Below the pieces are notes generated by a model, which saw nothing but the letters and a program-made list of their open reading frames with translations, was not told the origin of the DNA and ran no database searches. From assembly GCF_001428105.1 (NCBI RefSeq), contig NZ_LMSJ01000011.1:1-64000 (forward strand): a DNA stretch of 64,000 nt, in the 5' to 3' direction. The position numbers were made by a program, and so were the translations under genes. The DNA comes from Paenibacillus sp. Soil766 (GTDB lineage: Bacteria; Bacillota; Bacilli; Paenibacillales; NBRC-103111). Positions 17,505 through 27,151 of the stretch are shown piece by piece; the first letter of the stretch is position 1; the number at the start of each line of letters is the position of its first letter.

Positions 17505-18854
17505 ATGAAATATTATGCTAAATGGTCCGTGCTTGCCCTTTCGGTTGTGATCTCAACTTCTCTGCTTAGTGCATGCAGTGCCAAACAGAGCGCGGATACG
17601 GGAAAAGCGAGTCCGGCCGCTACTGCTGGCAATGCCGCAAAGAAAACGTACAAATGGTTCGTGGGTCGAGGTGTAGACAGTGCTCCGGCCGTTACTGTTA
17701 AAGAGATCGCAGATGAATACTCGAAGACGCATCCAGAATTCCAACTCGTTCTTGAAGGGACTGGCGATCGACCGTCTTACTTACAGAAGCTCCATACACT
17801 GATCGCGAGTAACGAAATGCCGGATATGTTCGACACGGATTCCGATGCTTACGCAGCGCAGTTGACCAAGCAAGGCAAGCTCGTCGACACGAAACAGATG
17901 CTTCAGGAACTAGACAAATATAATGATTTCCGCCCAATTGCGCTTCAATACCAGCAATTTGCGGACGGAAGCATGTACACGCTTCCGCTGGAATTCGGTA
18001 TTGAGGTATTCTGGTACAACATCAAAATGTTCAAGAACCTCGGTATCACGCCGCCGAAAACATTCGACGAATTCATGAAAGTTGCAGACACGATCAAGAG
18101 TAACAAGATTACACCGATTGCAGTCGACGGGAAGGATAAATGGCCGGTTCTGCGCTACTTGGCCTTCAAACCATTCCGCATGACGGGCAACGATTTCATC
18201 GAGAATGTAAAACAAGGAAAAGCGTCGTTCAAAGATCCTGCCGGAATGGAAGCGATTAACTTTGTCCATGATCTAGGTTCGAAGGGATACTTCCAACAAG
18301 GATTCTCTACGACGGATTACACGGCGGCACGGGACTTGTTCCTGGCAGGCAAAACGGGAATCTACTACATGGGTTCCTGGGAAACGATGAATTTCGCCAA
18401 TGACAAAATTAGCCCGGAGATGAAAGACAATATCGGGTACTTCCTGATGCCGACTATGGATAGCGCTAGAACAGCTTCGAACGATTATTTCATTAACTCG
18501 GGTATCGGTCTCGCTTTCAACAAGAATACCTTCGACGATAATATGAAGGGATTCGTGAAGTATTTGCTGGATAAATATCCGGAGGCTTATACGAAGAAAG
18601 GACAATTCTCCCCATTCAAGTATTCGCTGGCCAAAATGGACGGTATGCCGGATATATTCTACAAAATCCAGGACGAAATCTCGAAATCGGGTACTGTATT
18701 CGCTGTACCGTGGGATACTAGACTCGACCCTGCGACGAACGAAACGCTGGGCAATGAACTGAATGCCTTGGGCATGGGTGCTATCGATCCGAAGGATTTT
18801 GCTCGTGAGATGGACGATGCCATTAAAGAAAACGCGCCGAAATATTTCAAATAG
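17505..18854 (+). CDS. Sugar-binding lipoprotein (MsmE-like) of the second fructan locus
   Basis: This 449-residue lipoprotein has its lipobox at LLSAC with Cys24, then a Ser/Ala-rich linker. It is shorter than the three other binding proteins in the window and belongs to the classical MsmE/family-1 group ('MPDMFDTDSDAYA', 'AFNKNTFDDN'). AAGGAGG precedes the ATG, 12 bases after the GH32-type gene's stop. It should capture the oligosaccharide for the permease pair that follows. A stem-loop separates it from the permeases, suggesting higher binding-protein expression. Confidence 0.88.
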   Translation: MKYYAKWSVLALSVVISTSLLSACSAKQSADTGKASPAATAGNAAKKTYKWFVGRGVDSAPAVTVKEIADEYSKTHPEFQLVLEGTGDRPSYLQKLHTLIASNEMPDMFDTDSDAYAAQLTKQGKLVDTKQMLQELDKYNDFRPIALQYQQFADGSMYTLPLEFGIEVFWYNIKMFKNLGITPPKTFDEFMKVADTIKSNKITPIAVDGKDKWPVLRYLAFKPFRMTGNDFIENVKQGKASFKDPAGMEAINFVHDLGSKGYFQQGFSTTDYTAARDLFLAGKTGIYYMGSWETMNFANDKISPEMKDNIGYFLMPTMDSARTASNDYFINSGIGLAFNKNTFDDNMKGFVKYLLDKYPEAYTKKGQFSPFKYSLAKMDGMPDIFYKIQDEISKSGTVFAVPWDTRLDPATNETLGNELNALGMGAIDPKDFAREMDDAIKENAPKYFK

Positions 18855-18860
18855 CAATTG

Positions 18861-18884
18861 GCCAACCGGGATCTCCCGGTTGGC
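18861..18884 (+). promoter_or_regulatory. Intercistronic stem-loop between binding protein and permeases
   Basis: GCCAACCGGGA pairs perfectly with TCCCGGTTGGC around a very short loop, with no U-run after it. Such hairpins often stabilise the upstream binding-protein mRNA or partly attenuate the permease genes. Confidence 0.55.
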
Positions 18885-18908
18885 TCCATTCAAGATTTTC
18901 GATAAGGA

Positions 18909-19799
18909 ATGAGTGAGGGCATGGAAAAAATACTTCGAGATCGGAAAGCCATACTTGTCTTCTTACTTCCAACGCTTGTTGTGTATTTGTTTACCGTAAT
19001 GGCCCCCATCCTATGGTCCATTTATTATAGCTTCTTCTCATGGGATGGGGTCGCTCCAATGAAGTATATTGGATTGGATAATTACGTCAGAATGCTGACT
19101 CGCGACAAAACGTTTTGGAAAGCTTTTGAGAACAACATGGTGTACGTCGTTATTATCGTATTTATGCAAGTTTGCCTTGGACTGCTCGTTGCGATGCTGT
19201 TGACCAACATTCGTAAGGGTAGAGAGCTGTTCAAGACACTTTATTTCACACCTGCTATTATTACATCCGTCGCGATCTCCCAGTTGTTCCAAAACGTGTT
19301 CTCGTTCGAACCGATCGGCTTGCTGAATTATGTCCTTCAAAAGATCGGCTTGGAAGCGTGGAATCGGCCGTGGCTGGCAGATTTGAAATTGGCGCTCGTC
19401 GCCGTGTCGGTACCGGAAGGCTGGAGATTTATCGGACTGTATATGATTATCCTGTACACAGCCCTGATTTCGATCCCTTCGGATATTGAAGAGGCGGCGC
19501 GCATTGACGGGGCTTCCAAGTGGAGTATGTTCTATCGCATCAAATTCCCGATGATCAAGCCGGTATTGATGGTATCGATTATAATGGCGACGACTGGTGC
19601 GCTCAAAGGCTTTGACATTCCGTTCCTATTGACGAACGGGGGACCCGGACGGGCGACAGAGCTTCTTCCTACCTACATGTACAAAACGGCGTTCTCCAGC
19701 TTAAACTATGGGTACGGGAGCGCGATGGCAGTGTTTATCGTAATTGAAAGTTTGATCGCAGTCGCTTTTATCCGCAAAATGATGGATGAAAAATCGTAA
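18909..19799 (+). CDS. CUT1 sugar ABC transporter permease, MsmF/UgpA type
   Basis: This is a roughly 296-residue permease with six membrane segments, starting with the family-typical 'FLLPTLVVYLFTVMAPILWS'. The EAA loop reads 'EAARIDGASKWSMFYRIKFP'. A second in-frame ATG at 18921 sits after GTGAGGG, and the upstream AAGGA (18904-18908) suits 18921 better by spacing, so the start may be four codons shorter. It pairs with the permease at 19813. Confidence 0.9.
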   Translation: MSEGMEKILRDRKAILVFLLPTLVVYLFTVMAPILWSIYYSFFSWDGVAPMKYIGLDNYVRMLTRDKTFWKAFENNMVYVVIIVFMQVCLGLLVAMLLTNIRKGRELFKTLYFTPAIITSVAISQLFQNVFSFEPIGLLNYVLQKIGLEAWNRPWLADLKLALVAVSVPEGWRFIGLYMIILYTALISIPSDIEEAARIDGASKWSMFYRIKFPMIKPVLMVSIIMATTGALKGFDIPFLLTNGGPGRATELLPTYMYKTAFSSLNYGYGSAMAVFIVIESLIAVAFIRKMMDEKS

Positions 19800-19812
19800 G
19801 GAGACAAAGTAG

Positions 19813-20646
19813 ATGAAACTTTCCCAAAAGTCTAGGGCTATCTTGGTGCTCGTTTCCTTAGCCTTGTTAATTATCCAAATATACCCACTTTTCTGGATCT
19901 TTATATCCAGCTTTAAGGACCCGCGAGAATTTTCCAGCAATAATCCGCTTAGTTTGCCAAGCCAGTTCACACTTCAGAACTACTTGAACGTTTGGAACAA
20001 AGGAAACCTCGGCACGTACTTTATGAACAGCCTCATTGTGGCCATTTCGTCGATCGTGCTCATTATCGTGCTTAGCGCGATGGCGGCATTCGTGCTTGAA
20101 AAGATGCGATTCAAGTGGAGTAACGGATTGCTTTTCTTTTTTCTGTGTGGCATCATGATTCCGATTCAGGTGGTTTTGATCCCGCTGTTTATGATTTATA
20201 ACAAGACTGGACTCATGAATACACTGCTTTCCTTAATCCTGCCTCAGGTTGGATTCGCGCTGCCGATTTCCGTATATTTGTTTGTTAGCTTTTATAAGTA
20301 CATCTCCAATGAGATCATTGAAGCAGCTGTCATGGACGGATGCGGGATATATCAGGTGTTTTTGCGAATTATCTTTCCGTTGTCCCGAAATACGATCGTG
20401 ACGGTCGCCATCATGAATCTGATCTTTATTTGGAACGAGTTCATTTTCGCCAATACGTTTATCCACAATTTAAAATTCCGGACTATCCCCGTCGGACTGA
20501 TGGACTTCATTGGGCAGTACGGATTGACGGATTGGGGCGCGACGTTCGCGGCGATCAGTCTAACCACGGTTCCGACGTTGCTCGTGTATTTCGTCTTTAA
20601 CAAGAGTGTAATATCTGGGATGACGGCAGGAGCTACCAAAGGTTGA
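19813..20646 (+). CDS. CUT1 sugar ABC transporter permease, MsmG type
   Basis: This 277-residue permease is the second half of the channel. The opening 'YPLFWIFISSFKDPREF' and the EAA loop 'EAAVMDGCGIYQVFLRIIFP' are typical of the CUT1 C-subunit. AAGGAG lies just upstream, 14 bases after the previous stop. The histidine kinase gene follows after a 75-base gap and may be co-transcribed. Confidence 0.9.
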   Translation: MKLSQKSRAILVLVSLALLIIQIYPLFWIFISSFKDPREFSSNNPLSLPSQFTLQNYLNVWNKGNLGTYFMNSLIVAISSIVLIIVLSAMAAFVLEKMRFKWSNGLLFFFLCGIMIPIQVVLIPLFMIYNKTGLMNTLLSLILPQVGFALPISVYLFVSFYKYISNEIIEAAVMDGCGIYQVFLRIIFPLSRNTIVTVAIMNLIFIWNEFIFANTFIHNLKFRTIPVGLMDFIGQYGLTDWGATFAAISLTTVPTLLVYFVFNKSVISGMTAGATKG

Positions 20647-20721
20647 TATCCCATGCCTTCACGGTTGGAGTTATAATAAGTGATGAGGCCATCACCCATC
20701 TACTGCCGAGAAGGAGACATT

Positions 20722-22458
20722 ATGAAATGGACTAAGCCATTCCTTGCGATCAGCATTCGAAGCAAAATTATCATCTTGTGCATTATCAGTTCGTTGGTGC
20801 CGCTCCTTTTAATTGCTTCATTCACGTTTATATATTTAAGCAAGGCTATCGAGCACAAATTTTCGGACACAACGACTAATCTGCTCAGTTCGATCAACTG
20901 GAACATTCAGACATTCGTTAACGATGTTGAAGGTATCTCCAAGCTGATGCTGTCTTCACGGGATGTTCAGTCTTTTCTGACGTATAACAAAGACAATTTT
21001 AAGGAAATTTATCGTCTGCAGACCGCGACCCGGGATTTTGCCATCAACATGACTAATAATAAATCGTATATCAGGTACCTGTATGTCGGTAGCCCGCAGC
21101 GGGAATTAATCGTAACTAATCAGTGGGACGCCCTAACGAACGACAACATTTACGGAGCTGTAACTCATTCCCGGTGGTACAGTCAAGTGGATGATATACA
21201 AGGCCGAGGCATATGGCTGAATAGCGATGAGTTTCACATTCTCAAAACGCCGGACCTGCTTCTCTATGGAAAAAGGCTCAACAACCTCGACACGCTGGAA
21301 CCGATCGGCTTGATGATCATCTCCATCGACCGTCGGGTATTTGACGATATGTTTCGCGATATCAATAAACCGGCAAACGGGAACCTACTGATTCTTGAGC
21401 AGGACAGATTGATTTATTATAACGCACAGACCGGGATGCAAAATCCACTGAATGAACAGGACTTAAAGGTGATTTCTGCTTTGCCTGACAAAGGGACCCA
21501 AATCCAAACGATAGACGGAGAACAATACGTGATCACGTTCGATACGAACGCAAGCACCCAGTGGAAAGTGGTCAGTATGATTCCATTTAACAGCATCAAC
21601 TCCGAAATCGCATTCATTCGAAACCTGACGATCGGATTGACGCTGGTGGCTTTCCTGCTGGCAGCAGGAGGCGCGTTCTTAATTTCTGATAGAATTACGA
21701 AGCAATTGACTCTCCTCACATCTGTGGCGTGGAAAGCGGCAAGGCGGGAAGAAATCGAAGGCATCCACTTTAAAGAAAAAGATGAAATCGGCAGAATCGG
21801 CAACCAGTTTATTCGGATTTTCCGGAATAATTCGGAGTTGACAGATAAGCTAATGGAAGCGAAACTGAAAGAAAAAGAAGCGGAACTGATAGCATTGCAA
21901 AGTCACATTAATCCTCATTTTCTATATAATACGCTGAATTCCGTATATATGATGGCAGAGAAGATCGGGGCCAAGAACATTTCGAAAATGGTTATGTCAC
22001 TATCCAACATTTTCAAGCTCAGTTTGAACAACGGCGAGTATATTACCACAGTCGGCAATGAAATTGAACAAGTGAAAAATTATTTGGAGATTCAGAATAT
22101 CCGCTATTACGGGAAATTCGATGTAGAGATTGATTTGGAACCGGGCATTGAAAAGGTAAGTATGCTTAAGCTGCTAATTCAACCTCTGGTCGAGAACGCG
22201 ATTTATCATGGAATAGAATTGAAAGAAGACAAGGGGAGTATATCCATTCGGGGCCGAATGAATGAGAGCGAACTACTTTTTGAAGTTGAGGATGATGGAG
22301 TAGGTTTTGATCCAACCATTGCTCGACCAAGGGGATATGCATTAAAAAATATCCAGGAAAGAATTAAGCTGCAATATGGTCAGGAATACGGAATCTACGT
22401 AGACAGTACACCGGGCGTCGGTACCAAAGTCAAACTTGTAATCGGCATTATGAAATGA
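20722..22458 (+). CDS. YesM-type sensor histidine kinase
   Basis: This is a 578-residue membrane kinase. An N-terminal membrane anchor (residues of about 15-38) is followed by an extracellular dCache-like sensor, a second membrane segment near residue 300 and a short HAMP-like linker. The His_kinase/LytS-type domain has phospho-acceptor His399 in INPHFLYN. The ATP-binding region 'QPLVENAIYHG' and 'DDGVGFD' follows. The ATG at 20722 has AAGGAG nearby. It is paired with the response regulator 27 bases downstream. The inferred role is to sense the sugar of this locus and switch on the transporter. Confidence 0.9.
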   Translation: MKWTKPFLAISIRSKIIILCIISSLVPLLLIASFTFIYLSKAIEHKFSDTTTNLLSSINWNIQTFVNDVEGISKLMLSSRDVQSFLTYNKDNFKEIYRLQTATRDFAINMTNNKSYIRYLYVGSPQRELIVTNQWDALTNDNIYGAVTHSRWYSQVDDIQGRGIWLNSDEFHILKTPDLLLYGKRLNNLDTLEPIGLMIISIDRRVFDDMFRDINKPANGNLLILEQDRLIYYNAQTGMQNPLNEQDLKVISALPDKGTQIQTIDGEQYVITFDTNASTQWKVVSMIPFNSINSEIAFIRNLTIGLTLVAFLLAAGGAFLISDRITKQLTLLTSVAWKAARREEIEGIHFKEKDEIGRIGNQFIRIFRNNSELTDKLMEAKLKEKEAELIALQSHINPHFLYNTLNSVYMMAEKIGAKNISKMVMSLSNIFKLSLNNGEYITTVGNEIEQVKNYLEIQNIRYYGKFDVEIDLEPGIEKVSMLKLLIQPLVENAIYHGIELKEDKGSISIRGRMNESELLFEVEDDGVGFDPTIARPRGYALKNIQERIKLQYGQEYGIYVDSTPGVGTKVKLVIGIMK

Positions 22459-22485
22459 CTCACGAAGTGAAGGTGGGAGTACAAC

Positions 22486-24033
22486 ATGTATAGACTTTTC
22501 ATAGTGGATGATGAACAGTTGGTTGTGGAAACATTATCAACGATGATCAACTGGAACGATTACGGAGTTCAGATTGTGGGAACGGCGTACAATGGTAAAC
22601 AAGCCCTGAACCAGATTATCCAAACGGAGCCGGATATCGTTTTAACGGATATACGGATGCCAGGTCTGAACGGACTTGAGTTAATCCGTGCCGTTAAGGA
22701 ACATGGGATCAAAGCGGAGTTCATAATCGAAAGTGGATATTCAGAATTTGAATACGCCAAGGAAGCGATTGAATTAGAGGCTGTTGATTATCTCATTAAG
22801 CCGGTGGAATTGAATGAGGTCGCTAATACAGTTAAGAGAGCCATTGATCGTTTAGAACGGAAGTTTGAAAAAAACGTAATTCGTCCGAAACGTCGGATTG
22901 CTGAAGCATTGGATCGGGCCGTACTTACTGATCTTGTTGTTCACGGGAAGGCTCCTTCGTTCGACCATAAGCCATTTGAGCAATATACCCAGTATTCCGC
23001 AATTGTGATAAGCAGTGCGACAACGCATTGGCTAGAACGTTTGAAAGCCGATGGTATTACAGATTCCATATTGGATTTTTTCTCCTCAAAAGGTATAACG
23101 GTTGATCTTCTTTATGAAAAGCAAAAGATCATCTTATTATGTATGGTTTCATTAGATGATCCAGACCAATTGAGGGAAATCCTTAAGCTCGCAGCATCCA
23201 AATTCTCGTATGGCATTACTCCGGATTGCTTGTCATTGGTGTTCGGGACTGGCACTATAGTCTGGGATATTATGGATGCCCATAAATCGTATTTAGCTGC
23301 GGATGGAGCTTGCCAAATGGGGTTATTTTTCAATATTGCTGTGATTGATGGCAATAGGTGGCTAGAACTCTCATACGTTTCCGAACAATTTGCATCGGAG
23401 TGGCTCGAGGTAATAATCCCGTATTCCCGAAAATTTGAGGAAATGCTCAATTTGTGGACGGATAAGGGATCGAGTGGTTTGATCACTCCCTTCATCATTA
23501 AGAAGACGGCCGTACAGTGGACAAACTGGATGCTTAATAAGATCGAGGAAGATTATAGCGTAAAAATCGAGAAAGTAATTGGTGACCGCTCAACGCTGCT
23601 CGATAATATGCTGCAAGCATCAAGCTGGTCGTCATTAAAGAAGGAATGTCACGAACTGTTGAAGAGTGTCCAATTCTTTCTGAATGTGACTAAAACTACG
23701 CTCAAAGAAAAATTGGTTCAAGAGATCAAAACGTATCTCGAGGCACACTACTGTGAGAATATTCAGTTGGATCAATTGGCGGAACACGTTGACCTCAGTG
23801 CCTCTTATATTAGCAATTTATATTCCAAATCGACTGGACAGACAATCTTGGAGTACATCACTTCCTTACGAATCCAAAAGTCGAAACAACTGCTGAGGGA
23901 AAGCAGTCTCAAAATTTCTAGAATATCAACATCTGTTGGATACGATAACCAAAGGTATTTCGGTCATGTATTCAAGAAGCATGTCGGCATTAGCCCAGGT
24001 CAGTATCGAGAGGATCACATGATTCAACAGTGA
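22486..24033 (+). CDS. YesN-type response regulator (receiver + AraC HTH)
   Basis: This 515-residue cytosolic regulator has a CheY-like receiver with phosphorylatable Asp55 in LTDIRMP, an acidic pair Asp8-Asp9 and the 'YLIKPVE' lysine. A long, poorly conserved middle region follows. The C-terminus is an AraC double helix-turn-helix ('LAEHVDLSASYISNLYSKSTG', then 'SVGYDNQRYFGHVFKKHVG'). It is the partner of the YesM-type kinase. Expected targets are the promoter at 15.97 kb and its own unit. Confidence 0.9.
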   Translation: MYRLFIVDDEQLVVETLSTMINWNDYGVQIVGTAYNGKQALNQIIQTEPDIVLTDIRMPGLNGLELIRAVKEHGIKAEFIIESGYSEFEYAKEAIELEAVDYLIKPVELNEVANTVKRAIDRLERKFEKNVIRPKRRIAEALDRAVLTDLVVHGKAPSFDHKPFEQYTQYSAIVISSATTHWLERLKADGITDSILDFFSSKGITVDLLYEKQKIILLCMVSLDDPDQLREILKLAASKFSYGITPDCLSLVFGTGTIVWDIMDAHKSYLAADGACQMGLFFNIAVIDGNRWLELSYVSEQFASEWLEVIIPYSRKFEEMLNLWTDKGSSGLITPFIIKKTAVQWTNWMLNKIEEDYSVKIEKVIGDRSTLLDNMLQASSWSSLKKECHELLKSVQFFLNVTKTTLKEKLVQEIKTYLEAHYCENIQLDQLAEHVDLSASYISNLYSKSTGQTILEYITSLRIQKSKQLLRESSLKISRISTSVGYDNQRYFGHVFKKHVGISPGQYREDHMIQQ

Positions 24034-24109
24034 AAGTTACCTGTTAATGGTACGAACTAATATCAGATTGTAGGGTAAGGAAAACGACTAAAGTTGCGAG
24101 GGGAAGAAC

Positions 24110-24178
24110 GTGTTATTAGGAGCAATTGAAGGCGGAGGTAATAATTTCTGGTTGTTACTTGCAATTTGTAATGGTTGA
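24110..24178 (+). pseudogene. Second fructokinase relic (N-terminal ten codons)
   Basis: GTG at 24110 opens a 22-codon frame beginning VLLGAIEGGG, which is the start of a ROK fructokinase, and then loses all similarity. The preceding GCGAGGGGAAG is a good ribosome site. The first 10 codons and leader closely resemble the fructokinase pseudogene start at 13357. The gene thus once closed the second fructan locus too. Confidence 0.55.
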
Positions 24179-24274
24179 AATGCCTATAAGGAGGAGTATA
24201 AGGATGATGAACTACCCTTTTTGTTATCTCGATACCGATAATGTTCGGTAGTAGCAGTATAGTAATTGACTAGG

Positions 24275-24316
24275 AAGAGACCCACCAAGAAAAAGAATTT
24301 GGCAGGTCTCTTCATG
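24275..24316 (+). terminator. Terminator
   Basis: AAGAGACC pairs with GGTCTCTT, with an inner CCAA/TTGG helix around an A-rich loop. It lies after the fructokinase relic, where the end of the second fructan operon is expected. Confidence 0.55.
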
Positions 24317-24647
24317 TTGTGTCACGCATTGCATGGCGATTAACCAGCAGGTGAAAAGCGTACAGGTATATTTCTCATGGGCTCAGCAGTGCTCAGTATC
24401 CCGACTATGGAGCAGAATGTTTTTTCTAAGGCTGATTTCAAAGTACGATTCCAACAATTCTATGATCCTTACTAAATGATATAACATGAGAGACAAAAAC
24501 GAGACTGGCTAGACGTACGTATGCAACGGAGCAATAATTAAAAAAGCCAATTTTTAATCGGCTCTTTGTTTTTTGGAGTCTGACAGCTGAATGCTTCACT
24601 ATTGTGATTTATCCATTTGTTTGATAACATCACCTCCTGAACACAAC
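24317..24647. other. Gene-free stretch
   Basis: No coding signal was seen. A weak AAAAGCC/GGCTCTTT hairpin with a T-run lies near 24540-24575. Just before this stretch, at about 24204, AAGGAGGAG precedes a 15-codon frame starting MMNYPFCY that may be the truncated start of another lost gene. Confidence 0.4.
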
Positions 24648-24675
24648 TATCGGGTGATAAATAAGTTTTGATCGG
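24648..24675 (+). repeat. Tn7-like terminal repeat (TATCGGGTGATA type)
   Basis: It begins TATCGGGTGATAAATAAG and continues TTTTGATCGG. It is the same type and orientation as the end at 127. It could be the left end of an element whose right end is at 44525 or 60839, but no matching 5-bp duplication was found. Confidence 0.5.
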
Positions 24676-25000
24676 ACAATTGAAGTCTTTCGTGGATCCA
24701 TTGAGAAAAAATTAACCCTTTAGGGTGCGTTGCAGTGCAAGTGAAAGGAACTCAGGTTAGTTACTTTTCTGGAACTACTCGTTCTTTATAATGACTTTAT
24801 CGATGGTTACCATCTACACGTTGATCCCAGCGAAAAGGGATATACTTCCCAAACAATGGGCTTTTTCTCAATAATAGTGCCGAATTAATAATATTTGTTG
24901 TGCAGATTTTGAATCAATTGATTCATATATTAAAGAGCAAACAATCATGGAAGGAAATCTAATCCATGAGAAATCGATTCCCGCAAAGCCGTTTTTCCCA
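24676..25000. other. Gene-free stretch inside the Tn7-like end
   Basis: No open frame with a ribosome site and no recognisable protein block was seen. A further TTGAAGTC block at about 24680 may be an inner site of the repeat. Confidence 0.4.
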
Positions 25001-25030
25001 GCCCGTGCGCCCAGCGCACGGGCTTTTATC
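25001..25030 (+). terminator. Strong terminator upstream of the plant-polysaccharide locus
   Basis: A perfect GCCCGTGCGC/GCGCACGGGC stem with a 3-base loop is followed by TTTTATC. It insulates the next operon. No intact gene ends at it. Confidence 0.75.
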
Positions 25031-25182
25031 ATGAAAAGAATAGGAGCGCAAAAATTGTGTAGCCCTCAAAGCAAGAGAAGCTGAGAACCTCAAAAAGTGA
25101 GACTTTCTATATAAAACTACGGTTGGTATGGTGGGTTCAAGCCGAATCACAACAGGCTAAACAGAAAGGAAGGTGACCATAC

Positions 25183-26148
25183 ATGATTTCACAACCAATC
25201 GCCAAAGATGGAATCCGTGGAAGCGCTAGAGGGAAAGCTTCACGAAGATCGTTGTGGAGGGATCTGAAGCGCAGGCCATTTCTGTATTTGCTGCTTGTCC
25301 CCGTTATCGCTTACTTCATTGTATTTAAGTACTTTCCATTATATGGGGAAATCATCGCATTTAAAGATTTTCGGCTGGCAGACGGCATTTGGGGCAGTAA
25401 ATGGGTGGGGCTGGACCAATTCAATCGGCTGCTGCACAGCAGCGACCTGATCAAGATCGTTCGCAACACGCTTCTATTAAATCTATATGGACTGTGCATT
25501 GGGTTTCCTGTGCCGATCGCACTCGCCATCATGCTGAACGAAATCCGGGTGGAATGGTACAAGCGAGTTGTGCAGAACCTCCTCTACTTGCCGCATTTTT
25601 TATCGTGGATTATTCTCGGAACGATCGTCATCGGACTACTTTCCCCTGGCAGCGGGTTTGTCAATTATGTCCTGAAGGCGTTTGGACTTGATCCGATATA
25701 TTTCATGGGAAACACCTTTTGGTGGCCCCTCGTCTATGTATTTTCCGGCATATGGCGGGATGCAGGCTTCAGTACCATTCTTTATTTGGCGGCAATGTCC
25801 AGTATTGACCCGCATCTGTATGAAGCTGCCCGTATCGACGGCGGCGGCAAAGTGCGGCAAATCTGGCATGTGACGCTTCCTGGTATCCGAAGCACAATTG
25901 CGCTCATGCTTGTTCTGCAAATGGGCCGCATGTTCGACGTTGGCTTCGAACACGTCTGGGTGCTGACCAATCCAATGGTGACCAGCGTTTCCGACGTGAT
26001 GAGTACTTACATTTACAGACTCGGGCTTGTCAACCTGCAGTACAGCTACACAACCGCGATTGGATTGGTTCAATCCCTCGTTGGCTTGGTGCTCGTGCTT
26101 TCGGTGAATCGCATTATTCGGGCGATGGGAGAGCGAGCGTTATGGTAG
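25183..26148 (+). CDS. CUT1 sugar ABC transporter permease, LplB type (polysaccharide locus)
   Basis: This is a 321-residue permease with six membrane segments after a basic N-terminus. It shows the LplB opening 'FKYFPLYGEIIAFKDF' and the EAA loop 'EAARIDGGGKVRQIWHVTLP'. GAAAGGAAGG precedes the ATG. Its end overlaps the upstream open frame of the next permease, so the genes are tightly coupled. Downstream genes suggest a pectin- or hemicellulose-derived oligosaccharide. Confidence 0.9.
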   Translation: MISQPIAKDGIRGSARGKASRRSLWRDLKRRPFLYLLLVPVIAYFIVFKYFPLYGEIIAFKDFRLADGIWGSKWVGLDQFNRLLHSSDLIKIVRNTLLLNLYGLCIGFPVPIALAIMLNEIRVEWYKRVVQNLLYLPHFLSWIILGTIVIGLLSPGSGFVNYVLKAFGLDPIYFMGNTFWWPLVYVFSGIWRDAGFSTILYLAAMSSIDPHLYEAARIDGGGKVRQIWHVTLPGIRSTIALMLVLQMGRMFDVGFEHVWVLTNPMVTSVSDVMSTYIYRLGLVNLQYSYTTAIGLVQSLVGLVLVLSVNRIIRAMGERALW

Positions 26149-26198
26149 CGAAGGATGCGGCTGGAGGCAAATTCAATCACCGAAAGGAGGGGCGGCGG

Positions 26199-27068
26199 AT
26201 GATCGTTTGGAAAGAGCGCGTGCCCCGTTTACTACTTTATCTCTTTTTAGGTTTGTGCACGTTCTCGACGTTGTTTCCGTTTCTGAATGTGCTGGCGGTT
26301 TCCCTTAGCTCGGGCGAAGCCATACGCGCCGGCTACGTTTCGATATGGCCGAGACAGTTTTCGTGGGATGCCTATCGCAACTTGATTGATGACGGGCAGC
26401 TATTCGTAGCGATGAAAAATACGGTTGTGATGACCGTTGTCGGCACCTCACTAAACATGGTAGTTACGATCATGGCGGCATACCCGCTGTCCAAAATGGA
26501 TTTGCGCGGACGGGGACTGGTCCTCGGAATGATTATTTTTACGATGCTTTTCAGTGGAGGGCTAATTCCTCAGTTTCTACTCATTAAAAGCTTGGGACTT
26601 ATGAATACGTATTGGTCGCTTTGGCTGTCTGGCCTCATCAGCACGTACAACTTTTTCGTCCTGAAGACCTTCTTCGAAGGTTTGCCGAGTGAGCTTGAAG
26701 AGTCGGCATCCATCGATGGGGCGAAGGACTGGGTCGTGCTTGTGCGTATCGTTCTTCCGCTGGCGCTTCCAGTTATCGCAGCATTGACGCTCTTCTATGC
26801 GGTGGCATGGTGGAATGCGTATTATAACGTGCTCATCTTTATTAAGAGCTCAACCCAAATGTCTTTGATGGTGAAGCTCTACCAAATGATCGACAACCTC
26901 GATCCAGCGCTATTGATCGGGGACACGACAGACGGGAACAATGCGCTGCCGCCGGAAGGCGTGCGAGCGGGAGCCGCTATGCTTGCTTCACTGCCGATTC
27001 TGATCATTTATCCATTTCTTCAAAAATATTTCGTGAAAGGCGTCTTGATGGGCTCAGTTAAAGGCTAG
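26199..27068 (+). CDS. CUT1 sugar ABC transporter permease, YtcP type (polysaccharide locus)
   Basis: This 289-residue partner permease has the EAA loop 'ESASIDGAKDWVVLVRIVLP' and the C-terminal 'PFLQKYFVKGVLMGSVKG'. The frame is open from 26142, overlapping the previous gene, but the ATG at 26199 has AAAGGAGG at 26183-26190 with ideal spacing. Confidence 0.9.
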   Translation: MIVWKERVPRLLLYLFLGLCTFSTLFPFLNVLAVSLSSGEAIRAGYVSIWPRQFSWDAYRNLIDDGQLFVAMKNTVVMTVVGTSLNMVVTIMAAYPLSKMDLRGRGLVLGMIIFTMLFSGGLIPQFLLIKSLGLMNTYWSLWLSGLISTYNFFVLKTFFEGLPSELEESASIDGAKDWVVLVRIVLPLALPVIAALTLFYAVAWWNAYYNVLIFIKSSTQMSLMVKLYQMIDNLDPALLIGDTTDGNNALPPEGVRAGAAMLASLPILIIYPFLQKYFVKGVLMGSVKG

Positions 27069-27103
27069 CTAGTTTAACGTCAGTTATTGGCACTGTTCAT
27101 AAT

Positions 27104-27128
27104 GGCGCTAAGCGCCTTGTGATATAAT
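27104..27128 (+). promoter_or_regulatory. Hairpin and possible -10 box before the binding-protein gene
   Basis: GGCGC/GCGCC with a TAA loop (27104-27116) is followed by a perfect TATAAT (27123-27128), 11 bases ahead of the ribosome site. No good -35 is visible. It could be a secondary promoter or a processing hairpin that sets binding-protein levels apart from the permeases. Confidence 0.35.
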
Positions 27129-27151
27129 CAATCCATGTGGGAGGTCATAGT

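Noticed and set aside
18273-18893. 206-codon minus-strand frame
   Set aside because: It is opposite the MsmE-type lipoprotein gene and has no conserved motif.
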